NCBI GenBank assembly: GCA_964391865.1
Contig: CAYMNQ010000005.1
Coordinates: 248,001-312,000 of the forward strand
DNA: 64,000 nucleotides
Direction of reading: 5' to 3'
DNA from: DASZQL01 sp964391865
GTDB taxonomy: Bacteria > Planctomycetota > Phycisphaerae > Phycisphaerales > UBA1924
Shown here: in pieces, positions 51,530-59,966 of the stretch
How positions within the stretch are numbered: position 1 is the stretch's first letter
How the letters are laid out: the number at the start of each line of letters is the position of its first letter
Notes under the pieces: generated by a model
Database searches by the model: none
Seen by the model: only the letters and a program-made list of their open reading frames with translations
What the model was told of the DNA's origin: nothing
Program-made: the position numbers and the translations under genes

Positions 51530-53728
51530 ATGATGATCCTCCGAGTTCGTGCCGCGATTCGTTCGTTGATCGCTGTTGCTGTGCTTGCCGGGTTCGCGCC
51601 GGGGGTGAGCGTCGCGCTCGTCGCGCCGGAAGCATCGCCCAGCACCGCCGCAAAGGTTGCGCCGCCCGTCGCCGAGAAGAAGCCGCGCACCGAAGAACGC
51701 TTCGGCGTGACGCTCGTCGACAACTACTTCTGGCTCCGCGAGAAGGAGAGCCAGAAGGTCATCGACCACCTCAACTCGGAGAACGGCTACACGAAGTCCG
51801 TGATGGCCCACACCGAGGGGCTGCAAGAAAAGCTCTACAAGGAAATGCTCGGGCGGATCAAGGAGACGGACCTCTCCGTCCCCTACCGCAAGGGCGAGTA
51901 TTTCTACTACACGCGCACCGAGGAGGGGAAGCCCTTCCCGATTTACTGCCGCACGAAAGGCGCGAACGGTTCGGAGGAAATCCTGCTCGACCAGAACGCG
52001 CAGGCGACGGCGATGAACGCCAAGTTCCTCTCGCTCGGCACGTTCGACGTGTCGCCCGATCACTCGATGCTCGCTGTCTCCTTCGACATCAACGGCTCGG
52101 AGCGCTACACCCTGAAGTTCAAGAACCTGAAGACGGGCGAGTGGCTGCCGGACGAGGTGCCCGACACGTACTACTCCTCCGCATGGGCGAACGACAACAA
52201 GACGTTTTTCTACACCACGCAGGACGACGCCAGCCGCCCGGACAAGCTCTGGCGGCACACGCTCGGCGTGCCGGCGAAGAACGATGTGATGGTCTTCCAC
52301 GAGCCTGATGAACGGTTCCGCCTGGGTGTGTTCAAGACCCGGAGCAACGGCTTCATCATGATCGAACTCGGCAGCAATTCTCAGTCCGAGTGGCATGCGC
52401 TCGACGCGAACACACCGAACGGCGCGTTCGGCGTGATCTTGCCCAAGAAGGACAAGGTCGAGTACGAGGTCGATCACCACGGCGACCGCTTTTACATCGT
52501 CACCAACGACGGCGCCGTGAACTTCAAGCTCGTCAGCGTGCCGACCTCGGCACCGCAGAGCGAACAGACGTTGCTGATGCCCGGATCATCCGATGTCACG
52601 ATCGAAAGCGTCAATTGCTTCAAGAATCACCTCGTCATCGACACGCACGAGCGCGGCCTGCCGAACTTCAGGGTCCGCACCTACGGCTCGCCCGTCGCGG
52701 AGCACACCATCGCGTTCCCGGAAGCCGCGTACGACGCGGGTTTCTCGGACAATGAAGAGTTCGATACGCCGCTGCTGCGGTTCACGTACAGCTCGCCGAT
52801 CACGCCGCGGAGCGTGTTCGACTACGACATGAACACGAAGGAGCGCACGCTGCTGAAGGAGCAGCCGGTGCTGGGCGGTTACGACCGCACGCTCTACTCC
52901 GTCGAGCGCCACGCGGCCCGCGCGCCGGACGGCACGATGGTGCCCGTCTCGCTGGTCTACAAGAAATCGCTGTTCAAGCGCGACGGGAGCAACCCATGCT
53001 TGCTCAACGGCTACGGCTCCTATGGCGCCGCGTACGACGCCGGGTTCTCGTCGAACGCGATCAGCCTGCTCGACCGCGGGTTCGTCTTCGCCATCGCGCA
53101 CATCCGCGGCGGGTCGGAGAACGGACGCACCTGGTACGAAGACGGACGGCTGATGAACAAGAAGAACACCTTCACCGATTTCATCTCCTCTGCGGAATAT
53201 CTGGTGAAGGAGAAATTCACCTGTAGCAGCAAGCTCGCGATCAGCGGCGGGTCGGCGGGCGGCTTGCTGATGGGCGCGGTGGTGAACATGCGCCCGGACT
53301 TGTTCAAGGTGGTCGTCGCGGCCGTGCCGTTCGTGGATGTGATCAACACCATGAGCGACCCGAGCATCCCGCTGACCGTCTCGGAGTGGGAGCAATGGGG
53401 CAACCCCTGCACGGATGAAGAGGCATTCAAGTACATGCTGTCGTACTCGCCCTACGACAACGTCGGCGCGAAGCCGTACCCCAACATGCTCGTCCTCGCG
53501 GGCCTCAACGATCCGCGCGTGGCGTACTGGGAGCCAGCGAAGTGGACGGCGAAGCTGCGCGAGATGGCGTTCAACACCAGCACGCCCAGCGTGCAGAGCG
53601 GCGCGGTGCTGTGCCTGAAGACCAACATGGGCGCGGGCCACGGCGGGGCATCAGACCGCTATGAACGTCTGAAGGAGATCGCGCTGCAATACGCGTTCAT
53701 TCTGGATCGCATCGGCGTCTCGGAGTAG
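51530..53728 (+). CDS. Prolyl oligopeptidase family (S9A), oligopeptidase B-like
   Basis: A 732-residue serine peptidase with a signal-like N-terminus, a seven-blade propeller (about 60-420) beginning TEERFGVTLVDNYFWLREK, and an alpha/beta-hydrolase domain. The catalytic Ser lies in ISGGSAGGLLMG, the Asp in VLAGLNDPRVAYWEP and the His in MGAGHGGASDRYERLKEIA, which is the typical ending of oligopeptidase B (PtrB). It would cleave short peptides after basic residues, in the periplasm if the signal is real. Start ATG has GGAG upstream. Confidence 0.9.
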   Translation: MMILRVRAAIRSLIAVAVLAGFAPGVSVALVAPEASPSTAAKVAPPVAEKKPRTEERFGVTLVDNYFWLREKESQKVIDHLNSENGYTKSVMAHTEGLQEKLYKEMLGRIKETDLSVPYRKGEYFYYTRTEEGKPFPIYCRTKGANGSEEILLDQNAQATAMNAKFLSLGTFDVSPDHSMLAVSFDINGSERYTLKFKNLKTGEWLPDEVPDTYYSSAWANDNKTFFYTTQDDASRPDKLWRHTLGVPAKNDVMVFHEPDERFRLGVFKTRSNGFIMIELGSNSQSEWHALDANTPNGAFGVILPKKDKVEYEVDHHGDRFYIVTNDGAVNFKLVSVPTSAPQSEQTLLMPGSSDVTIESVNCFKNHLVIDTHERGLPNFRVRTYGSPVAEHTIAFPEAAYDAGFSDNEEFDTPLLRFTYSSPITPRSVFDYDMNTKERTLLKEQPVLGGYDRTLYSVERHAARAPDGTMVPVSLVYKKSLFKRDGSNPCLLNGYGSYGAAYDAGFSSNAISLLDRGFVFAIAHIRGGSENGRTWYEDGRLMNKKNTFTDFISSAEYLVKEKFTCSSKLAISGGSAGGLLMGAVVNMRPDLFKVVVAAVPFVDVINTMSDPSIPLTVSEWEQWGNPCTDEEAFKYMLSYSPYDNVGAKPYPNMLVLAGLNDPRVAYWEPAKWTAKLREMAFNTSTPSVQSGAVLCLKTNMGAGHGGASDRYERLKEIALQYAFILDRIGVSE

Positions 53729-53732
53729 GGAA

Positions 53733-53769
53733 GGAAGGCATCAAGCCATCGAGCCATCAAGGCATCAAG
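53733..53769. repeat. GGCATCAAGCCATCGAGCC 9-nt tandem repeat
   Basis: Four to five degenerate 9-nt units (CATCAAGCC, CATCGAGCC, CATCAAGGC). The sequence is the near reverse complement of the lipB-internal repeat at 11197-11234. It directly follows the oligopeptidase stop. Confidence 0.75.
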
Positions 53770-53934
53770 TGAAGAAGTGAGACGATTCGGCTGCGCCGCG
53801 CGCGGTCGATCCGCTAGGCGATCTCTCGTCATACGAATCACCGATGAAAAACACGCTTCAAGAAGCCGTCACCGAACTGCTTTGAGCGAAGTGACGGATG
53901 TCCCACGCGCGAGAATGACCGGCGATCCATATCA

Positions 53935-53980
53935 CTCGATGCCTTTATTGCTTGATGCCTTCCCCGCTCGATGCCTTCTC
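53935..53980. repeat. TCGATGCCTTTATTGCTTGA 9-nt tandem repeat (second copy in gap)
   Basis: CTCGATGCCT, CTTGATGCCT and CTCGATGCCT units facing the opposite way to 53733-53769, so the two form a loose inverted pair around a 165-bp segment with no gene. Confidence 0.65.
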
Positions 53981-53982
53981 CC

Positions 53983-54345
53983 CTACTTCCCCTCATAGTG
54001 GCACCGGCTCGTGCATGTCTCATGCACGACGACCTCCGCGAGCATCGGCAGTGTCGGCTTCAGCTTCCGCCACACCCATCCCGCGATGACTTCGCTCGTC
54101 GGGTTCTCAAGACCCACGATCTCATTGAGCAGCCGATGGTCGAGCGCTTCGCGCACCGGCTCGATGGCGGCCTTGATCTCGCCGTAGTCGATCAGGTAGC
54201 CCTTTGATTCCGGCACATCGCCCGCGACGATCACCTCGACACGGAACGAGTGCCCGTGCATCCGCCGGCACTTGTGCCCCTCGGGAAAACTCGGCAGCCA
54301 GTGGGCGGCTTCAAAGTCGAATGATTTGACGAGACGGACGTGCAT
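53983..54345 (-). CDS. queD: 6-carboxytetrahydropterin synthase QueD
   Basis: Second step of 7-deazaguanine (queuosine) synthesis: converts dihydroneopterin triphosphate to 6-carboxytetrahydropterin. From the ATG at 54345 it is 120 residues, the normal length. Zinc ligands H15 (FEAAHW), H30 and H32 (HGHSF), the catalytic C26 in GHKCRRMHGH and DYGEIK are all present. It is followed by queE on the same strand after 175 bp, so both steps around CPH4 are encoded together. Confidence 0.95.
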   Translation of the reverse strand: MHVRLVKSFDFEAAHWLPSFPEGHKCRRMHGHSFRVEVIVAGDVPESKGYLIDYGEIKAAIEPVREALDHRLLNEIVGLENPTSEVIAGWVWRKLKPTLPMLAEVVVHETCTSRCHYEGK

Positions 54346-54371
54346 GGTTCGATCCTGCAGACCAAAGCTTG

Positions 54372-54417
54372 AACGCAGAGGGGCCCCGGAGGTGCGCGGA
54401 GAAACGCGGAGAGGGAA
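54372..54417. repeat. GCAGAGG/GCGGAGA iterated repeat
   Basis: Degenerate ACGCAGAGG, TGCGCGGAGAAACGCGGAG units between queD and queE, related to the GCAGAGA family at 40834-40861. Confidence 0.5.
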
Positions 54418-54520
54418 AGAAGCCGATTTTCGGGCACAAGATCGAATCAATGACAGCATATCCAATGATTGACTTGGCTCTGTGTCGCTCTGCGCGCCTC
54501 GGCGGCCGCTGCGTTCCGCC

Positions 54521-55237
54521 TCAAACCCCGCGGGTCGACGGCTCCCAGATGAACTTGTGCAACTGCGTCTGCATCCGCACGCGCAGCCCGTCCTCCAGAA
54601 TCCACGCCGCCAGCTCGCGCAGCGGCAGCCCGCGCTGCCCGACGATCTCCAGCCCCTTCGGCTGTTCGAAGACGGCGCTCAGCAGCACGTCGCGCACGCG
54701 CCCGATCAGCCCGTGCTCCTGGATCATCGCGCGGGCCCACTCGTAGTCGCGCCGGTCGATGATGACGAACTTCACCTCGTCGTGCGGCTTCAGCCGGGCG
54801 ATGTTCGACCAGTCGTTCCGCGCTGACTCGCCGCTGCCGGGGGTCTTCAGGTCCATGATGCGGATGACCTCGGGCGGACACGGCCCGTCGGGCGGGGGCG
54901 GGCCGTCGATGTTGCACGCGCCGCTCGTCTCGACCAACACCGTCTTGCCGTGCGCGATGAGCCGGCGCATCAGCTCGAAGACCCGCTTCTGCAGCAGCGG
55001 CTCGCCGCCGGTGATCTCGACCAGGTCGCACGGGTACGCGATGACCTGCTCGACCAGTTCGCTGATGTCGCGCGGCGTGCCCTCGTGGAACGCGTACTCC
55101 GTATCGCAGTAGGTGCAGCGCAGGTGGCACCCCGCGAGGCGCACGAACACGCACGGCTTGCCGGCCCAGGAACTCTCCCCCTGGATCGAGAAAAACACCT
55201 CGTTGATGCGGAGCGTGTCGGGCATGACGGTCCGCAT
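54521..55237 (-). CDS. queE: 7-carboxy-7-deazaguanine synthase QueE
   Basis: Radical SAM enzyme that contracts 6-carboxytetrahydropterin to 7-carboxy-7-deazaguanine in queuosine synthesis. The ATG at 55237 gives 238 residues, with another ATG at 55225. The start INEVFFSIQGESSWAGKPCVF is the family hallmark; the radical SAM motif is C37-HLR-C41-TY-C44, and GGEPLLQ follows. The next step genes queC and queF are not in the window. Confidence 0.95.
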   Translation of the reverse strand: MRTVMPDTLRINEVFFSIQGESSWAGKPCVFVRLAGCHLRCTYCDTEYAFHEGTPRDISELVEQVIAYPCDLVEITGGEPLLQKRVFELMRRLIAHGKTVLVETSGACNIDGPPPPDGPCPPEVIRIMDLKTPGSGESARNDWSNIARLKPHDEVKFVIIDRRDYEWARAMIQEHGLIGRVRDVLLSAVFEQPKGLEIVGQRGLPLRELAAWILEDGLRVRMQTQLHKFIWEPSTRGV

Positions 55238-55390
55238 TGTAGTTGAGGATGGAACGCTGAGGGCGCTGAGAGGCGCCGAGGGACGCGGAGTAGGAACGAT
55301 TGAAACAGAACAGAAAGAAGCTGCGAGCGGCGAGCACGACGCCGGCGCAACCGACTTGGGATTCCGTAACACTCAACAGCAAAGGAGCAA

Positions 55391-55440
55391 CATCTCCTCT
55401 GCGTCCCTCCTCGCCTCTCTGCGTCCTCTGCGTTCCGTTC
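55391..55440. repeat. CTCTGCGTCCTCTGCGTTCC iterated repeat
   Basis: The reverse complement of a GCAGAGGACGCAGAGAGGCG unit, same family as 40834-40861. It lies just beyond the stop of the TPR protein gene and extends into the gap before queE. Confidence 0.6.
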
Positions 55441-55449
55441 GTATGTCGG

Positions 55450-56499
55450 TTACTCGCCCCACGCCGCCGCGAGTTTCTTCGCTCCGTCGTGCCCGAGCCG
55501 GGCCGCTTCGCTGAGGTACGCCTTGCCGCGTTCGCGCTGCCCGTCCTTGTCGAGCCACACGGCGGCCTGATAATTCAACTCCGCATCCTCCGGGCGCAGC
55601 CGCGCCGCTTCGACGTACAGCCTCGCCGCCTCGCCCGGCTGCTCCATCAAACCGAGGCAGAGAGCGAGTTCCGCGAGCACGTTCGCATCCGCCGCACGCT
55701 CGTTCTCGGGGAGCGCGAAGAGCAGTTCCGCCGCCTGCTTCGGCTTGGCATCGCGGCGCAGCGCCTTCGCTTCGATCAATCGCCACTCGATCCGCGCCGG
55801 TTCCACTCGCCGTGCTTTCTCGATGTACCCCAGCGCCACGCTCGGGCGGTTCTCATCGAGCGCAATCCCCGCGAGACTGCCCCATGCGATCGCCAGATCG
55901 GGATCGATCCTCGCGGCGGTCACGAGGCTCGCGCGGGCCGCGTCCGGCTTGCCCATCTTCCGCTGCACCTGGCCGAGGAAGAGCGGGTACTTCGCGTTGG
56001 TGGGTTCGAGGCGTTGCGCTACCATGAAGTGCGCCTCGGCGTCTTCGAGCTTCCCGAGGTCCGCCGCCAGTGTCCCCGCCGCGTGCCGGTACTCGGGGTG
56101 CTCCGCGCCGAGCCCGATGCCCTTCGCGTACTGCTCGTATGCCTCGGCTTTCTTGCTCTGCGTCAGCAGCGCCTCGCCGAAGAGAAACCGCAGCGACTGA
56201 TCGGTGGGCCACTTCGCCACCGCCGCCGAAAGAATCGCCTCCGCGTTGCCCGGCTGCATGTTCTTCAAGTACGACCGCGCCGAATCGAGCACCACCTGCA
56301 CGCTGCGCAGTTCTTCGCCCGAGCTTGGCGCGCCGGCTGGGGCTGTCGAAACCGAGTCCTTCGCGCCGGCGCTCTCCGCCGCCGGGCGCAACTCGCGCAG
56401 CACCCAGATCGTGCCCAGCACGCCTACCGCGACAGCGCACACGCCCAGCAGGATGCCAACGGCCCGCCCGCTCCCGGCTTGTTTTCCAGCATCACGCAT
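55450..56499 (-). CDS. Membrane-anchored TPR protein
   Basis: A 349-residue protein from the ATG at 56499, a start that puts a single membrane helix at about residues 13-33 (AVGILLGVCAVAVGVLGTIW) after a short cytoplasmic end. The remaining 300 residues are at least seven tetratricopeptide-like helix pairs (for instance AYEQYAKGIGLGAEHPEY, AHFMVAQRLEPTNAKYPLF, ASLVTAARIDPDLAIAW). Such periplasmic TPR scaffolds bind other envelope proteins. No partner gene is next to it; valS starts 156 nt away on the other strand. Confidence 0.82.
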   Translation of the reverse strand: MRDAGKQAGSGRAVGILLGVCAVAVGVLGTIWVLRELRPAAESAGAKDSVSTAPAGAPSSGEELRSVQVVLDSARSYLKNMQPGNAEAILSAAVAKWPTDQSLRFLFGEALLTQSKKAEAYEQYAKGIGLGAEHPEYRHAAGTLAADLGKLEDAEAHFMVAQRLEPTNAKYPLFLGQVQRKMGKPDAARASLVTAARIDPDLAIAWGSLAGIALDENRPSVALGYIEKARRVEPARIEWRLIEAKALRRDAKPKQAAELLFALPENERAADANVLAELALCLGLMEQPGEAARLYVEAARLRPEDAELNYQAAVWLDKDGQRERGKAYLSEAARLGHDGAKKLAAAWGE

Positions 56500-56654
56500 C
56501 ACACCACCATATCGGCACGCGCACCCGGTACACTGACCCATTCGCCGTCGCCCGCTCACGCTCAGCGTTCAGTCCCGAACTTTCGCCTTCCGACTTCCCC
56601 CCTTCCGCCCTCTTCTCTTCCGCAAACCGCACCCCGCATCCCGCACCCACTCAC

Positions 56655-59600
56655 ATGACCCTCCCCCCCCGCTACACCCCCGCCGAGCACGAGCCGCGCA
56701 TCTGGCAGCGTTGGACGTCGCACCCCACGCGCCCGTTCCACGCCGAGCCGACGCGCGTCGACCGCGCCGCGAAGCCAAACCATGCGCCCGGTGCCAAGCG
56801 CCCGCCCTACGGCATCATTATTCCCCCGCCGAACGTCACGGGACGCCTGCACCTCGGGCACGCGCTGAACAACACGCTGCAGGACATTCTGATCCGCGCC
56901 CACCGCATGATGGGCTTCGAGACGGTGTGGATGCCCGGCACCGACCACGCCGGCATCGCCACGCAGGCCGTCGTCGAGAAGCGCCTGCTGAAGGAAGAGA
57001 ACAAGCGCAAGAGCGATTTCACCCGCGACGAGTTCATCGCGCGCGTGCAGCAGTGGAAGGACGAGTACGAAGCCGCGATCACCGACCAGCTCAAGCGCAT
57101 GGGCTGCTCGTGCGACTACGACCGGCAGCGCTTCACGATGGACGACATCTGCGCCCGCGCTGTGCGCGAGGCGTTCTTCCGGCTCTTCCGCGACGGGCTC
57201 ATCTATCGCGGCAAGCGCCTCGTGAACTGGGACCCGGACCTGCAGACCGCCGTCGCGGATGATGAAACCGAGTCGCTCGACCTCGACGGGTTCTTCTACT
57301 ACCTGCGATATCCGCTCGTGCATCCGACCCCCTCCCCCTCAGGGGGAGGGCTGGGGAGAGGGGTGCCTGTCACATGGGGCGAGCTGGCGCGCGCTGGCTA
57401 TCCAAGCGCCGATGAGCACGACCCAAATCAACAAGCATGGGTGACCGTCGCCACCACGCGCCCCGAAACGTATCTGGGCGACACCGCTGTCGCGTTGAAC
57501 CCGAAGGATCCACGCGCCGCGGCGCTCGTCGGCAAGAAAGTCCGCCTCCCGCTCATCAACCGCGAGATCCCGATCATTGCGGATGACTACGTGGTGATGC
57601 CGTCGGCTTCCTCTCCCTCTGGGAGAGGGCAGGGTGAGGGCTCACCGGCTTCCTCCGCTCCTTCTCCTGAATCTCCATCCCCCACTTCCGAACCCGAGGA
57701 CCCCAAGGCAAAGTTCGCCACCGGCTTCCTGAAAGTCACGCCCGCGCACGATCCCAACGACTACGACATCGGGCAGCGCCACGGCCTGCCGCAGATCAAC
57801 ATCATGTCGCCCGACGGCAAGATTTCCGATCAGCACGGGCTGAGCGACATCCGCGGCACACCCGCCGAACTCTTCCTCGGCCTGAAACTTTCGACCAAAG
57901 AGTCACACCAGAAAGTCATCGCCGAGTTCAAGAAGCTGGGGCTGTTCGAAAAGCAGGTGCCCTACCAGCACGCCGTGGCGCACTCGCAGCGCTCCGGCGC
58001 GCCGATCGAGCCGTATTTGTCGGATCAGTGGTACTGCAAGGTCACCGACGAGCGGATGGCCCCGGCGGCGAACGAAGCCCTGCGCACAAGCCAACTCGAA
58101 TTCCACCCCGCCCGCTACTCAAAGACCTACGAAACCTGGCACACCAACATCCGTGATTGGTGCATCAGCCGGCAGTTGTGGTGGGGGCATCAGATTCCGG
58201 TGTGGAGCCTGTCCAAGTATTTCGCTCCCGACCCTTCGCTGCCACCCAACCTCGGCCGCGTTCCATATCCAAGTACTTGTTCCTCGCCAGAGGAAATGCA
58301 TGACTTTAAGCGCCAGTTTGATCTACTCGGATCGCAGCAGCGAGTTTCGCTGATATCCGGCGTCGCGAAGGGAATTGCATTGACCCGATGGGGTGACATC
58401 CCTTCTGAGCTGGGTCAACTTGACTGGGGCACGGTAATGGCTTGTGTTCGCGATGAAAGCGACCAAGAAGCCATCAATTTCTTGGAACGGCACGGTTTCA
58501 ACCGCGACCCCGATGTCCTCGACACCTGGTTCTCCTCCGCACTCTGGCCATCGTCCACCATGGGCTGGCCCGACCCCGCCGCGGCCGCGGCCATCGAACC
58601 AAAGAACCCCGACTTCGCCGCGCTTCTCGCGGCCTTCAACCCCAGTTCCGTCCTCTGCACCGCGCGCGAGATCATCACCCTGTGGGTCTCGCGCATGGTG
58701 ATGTTCAACCGCTACCTGATGCCCGAGGGCTGGCCGCGGCCTGCCGATCTCGGCGAATCCGCCCGCGGTTCCGGCCCAGTCCCCTTCAACGACGTCTTCA
58801 TCCACTCCGTCATTCAGGACGGCGAGGGCCGCAAGATGTCGAAGTCCCTCGGCAACGGCGTGGACCCGCTCGACATCATCGATTCCCACGGCGCCGACGC
58901 CATGCGCTTCGTCCTCTGCCACATGACCACGCAGACGCAGGATGTCCGTCTGCCCGTGGAGAAGGATCCGACCAGCGGCAAAAACACTTCGCCCAAATTC
59001 GACCTCGGCCGAAACTTCTGCACCAAGCTCTGGAACGCGTCGCGCTTTGCGATGATGAATATGGCTCCCTCTCCCTCTGGGAGAGGGGAGGGTGAGGGTT
59101 CCCCGGCGTCCTCCGTTTCTCTGGCTTCTTTACCGTTGATCGACCGCTGGATGCTCTCGCGCGTGGCGCGCACCATCGCCGCCGCGAATGAATCGCTTGC
59201 TGAGTATCAGTTCAGCGTCTACGCGCAGTCGCTCTACGACCTCATGTGGCGGGATTTCTGCGACTGGTACCTCGAAGCGATCAAGCCGACGGTGAAAGCA
59301 AGCCCGGCGCAGCAGGCGGTGCTGCGCGCGACGCTCGACAGCATTCTGCGACTACTGCACCCCGTCATGCCGTTCGTCACGGAGACGATCCACGAATCGC
59401 TGCGCGAGTTCCCCGCCGGCGAGATCGAAGGGCTCGCGCTCCCGTTAGCCGAACTGCTCGTCTCCGCGCCGTGGCCCATCGCCGCCGCTTCGCTCATCGA
59501 TGAATCCGCCGAGCGCGACTTCGGTTTCATCCAGGAACTGACGGACGCGGTCCGCACCGCGCGCTCGGCGAAGAGCGTCGAGCAGAAGCGGAAGATCACG

Positions 59601-59966
59601 CTGCACGCGGACCAGGCGCTGATCGCGCGCCTCGCCGCCGCGCCGGGCACGGTCGAACTCCTCGCGGGGCTCGAACGTATCACCGCCGACGCGCCGCCCG
59701 CCGAGCGCGCGCTCTTCACGTTCCAGGCGAAGGAGTATGCCCTCTCGAACCTCGCCGATGCGCTCGACCCCTCGGCGGAGCGCGCCTCGCTGGAGACGCA
59801 GGTGTCGAAGCTAGAGAAAGAAATCGCCGCGCTCTCCGACCGCTTGAATAATCCGGGCTACGCGCAGAAGGCGCCGCCCAAACTGGTCGAAGAGTCGAAG
59901 GCCCAGCTCGCGCAGAAGGAAGCCGAGCGCGACGCCGCGAAGCGGAGATTGGTGGAACTCGGATGA
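56655..59966 (+). CDS. valS: Valyl-tRNA synthetase with three in-frame repeat insertions
   Basis: Charges tRNA-Val. The ATG at 56655 gives 1103 residues, more than the usual 880-950. The HIGH motif is HLGH at 66-69 (PPPNVTGRLHLGH), VWMPGTDHAGIATQ follows, the editing domain has VATTRPETYLGDTAVA, and KMSKS is at 727-731. Three insertions are encoded by GC-rich palindromic repeats: residues about 225-237, 319-350 and 805-821, each starting PSPSG or SPSG. All are in frame. The C-terminal coiled-coil (LETQVSKLEKEIAALSDRL) is intact, so the protein probably works. The stop overlaps the next gene by 4 nt. Confidence 0.95.
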   Translation: MTLPPRYTPAEHEPRIWQRWTSHPTRPFHAEPTRVDRAAKPNHAPGAKRPPYGIIIPPPNVTGRLHLGHALNNTLQDILIRAHRMMGFETVWMPGTDHAGIATQAVVEKRLLKEENKRKSDFTRDEFIARVQQWKDEYEAAITDQLKRMGCSCDYDRQRFTMDDICARAVREAFFRLFRDGLIYRGKRLVNWDPDLQTAVADDETESLDLDGFFYYLRYPLVHPTPSPSGGGLGRGVPVTWGELARAGYPSADEHDPNQQAWVTVATTRPETYLGDTAVALNPKDPRAAALVGKKVRLPLINREIPIIADDYVVMPSASSPSGRGQGEGSPASSAPSPESPSPTSEPEDPKAKFATGFLKVTPAHDPNDYDIGQRHGLPQINIMSPDGKISDQHGLSDIRGTPAELFLGLKLSTKESHQKVIAEFKKLGLFEKQVPYQHAVAHSQRSGAPIEPYLSDQWYCKVTDERMAPAANEALRTSQLEFHPARYSKTYETWHTNIRDWCISRQLWWGHQIPVWSLSKYFAPDPSLPPNLGRVPYPSTCSSPEEMHDFKRQFDLLGSQQRVSLISGVAKGIALTRWGDIPSELGQLDWGTVMACVRDESDQEAINFLERHGFNRDPDVLDTWFSSALWPSSTMGWPDPAAAAAIEPKNPDFAALLAAFNPSSVLCTAREIITLWVSRMVMFNRYLMPEGWPRPADLGESARGSGPVPFNDVFIHSVIQDGEGRKMSKSLGNGVDPLDIIDSHGADAMRFVLCHMTTQTQDVRLPVEKDPTSGKNTSPKFDLGRNFCTKLWNASRFAMMNMAPSPSGRGEGEGSPASSVSLASLPLIDRWMLSRVARTIAAANESLAEYQFSVYAQSLYDLMWRDFCDWYLEAIKPTVKASPAQQAVLRATLDSILRLLHPVMPFVTETIHESLREFPAGEIEGLALPLAELLVSAPWPIAAASLIDESAERDFGFIQELTDAVRTARSAKSVEQKRKITLHADQALIARLAAAPGTVELLAGLERITADAPPAERALFTFQAKEYALSNLADALDPSAERASLETQVSKLEKEIAALSDRLNNPGYAQKAPPKLVEESKAQLAQKEAERDAAKRRLVELG
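57328..57366. repeat. CCCCCTCAGGGGGAGGG palindromic repeat in valS (F1)
   Basis: CTCCCCCT and AGGGGGAG form an 8-bp stem; the rest is a G-rich tail. It encodes PTPSPSGGGLGRGV in a part of the editing domain where other ValRS proteins are shorter. It is the least similar of the three copies. Confidence 0.75.
57611..57657. repeat. CTCTCCCTCTGGGAGAGGGC repeat in valS (F2)
   Basis: The stem CTCTCCCTC / GGGAGAG is followed by a common tail AGGGTGAGGG and a TCCTCCG end. About 43 of 47 bases equal F3 at 59067-59115. It encodes SPSGRGQGEGSPASS and continues into a low-complexity Ser/Pro stretch. Confidence 0.85.
59067..59115. repeat. CTCTCCCTCTGGGAGAGGGG repeat in valS (F3)
   Basis: Nearly identical to F2, in the same orientation and the same reading frame: SPSGRGEGEGSPASS. 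It interrupts the stretch between the KMSKS region and LPLIDRWM of the anticodon-binding domain. Confidence 0.85.
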
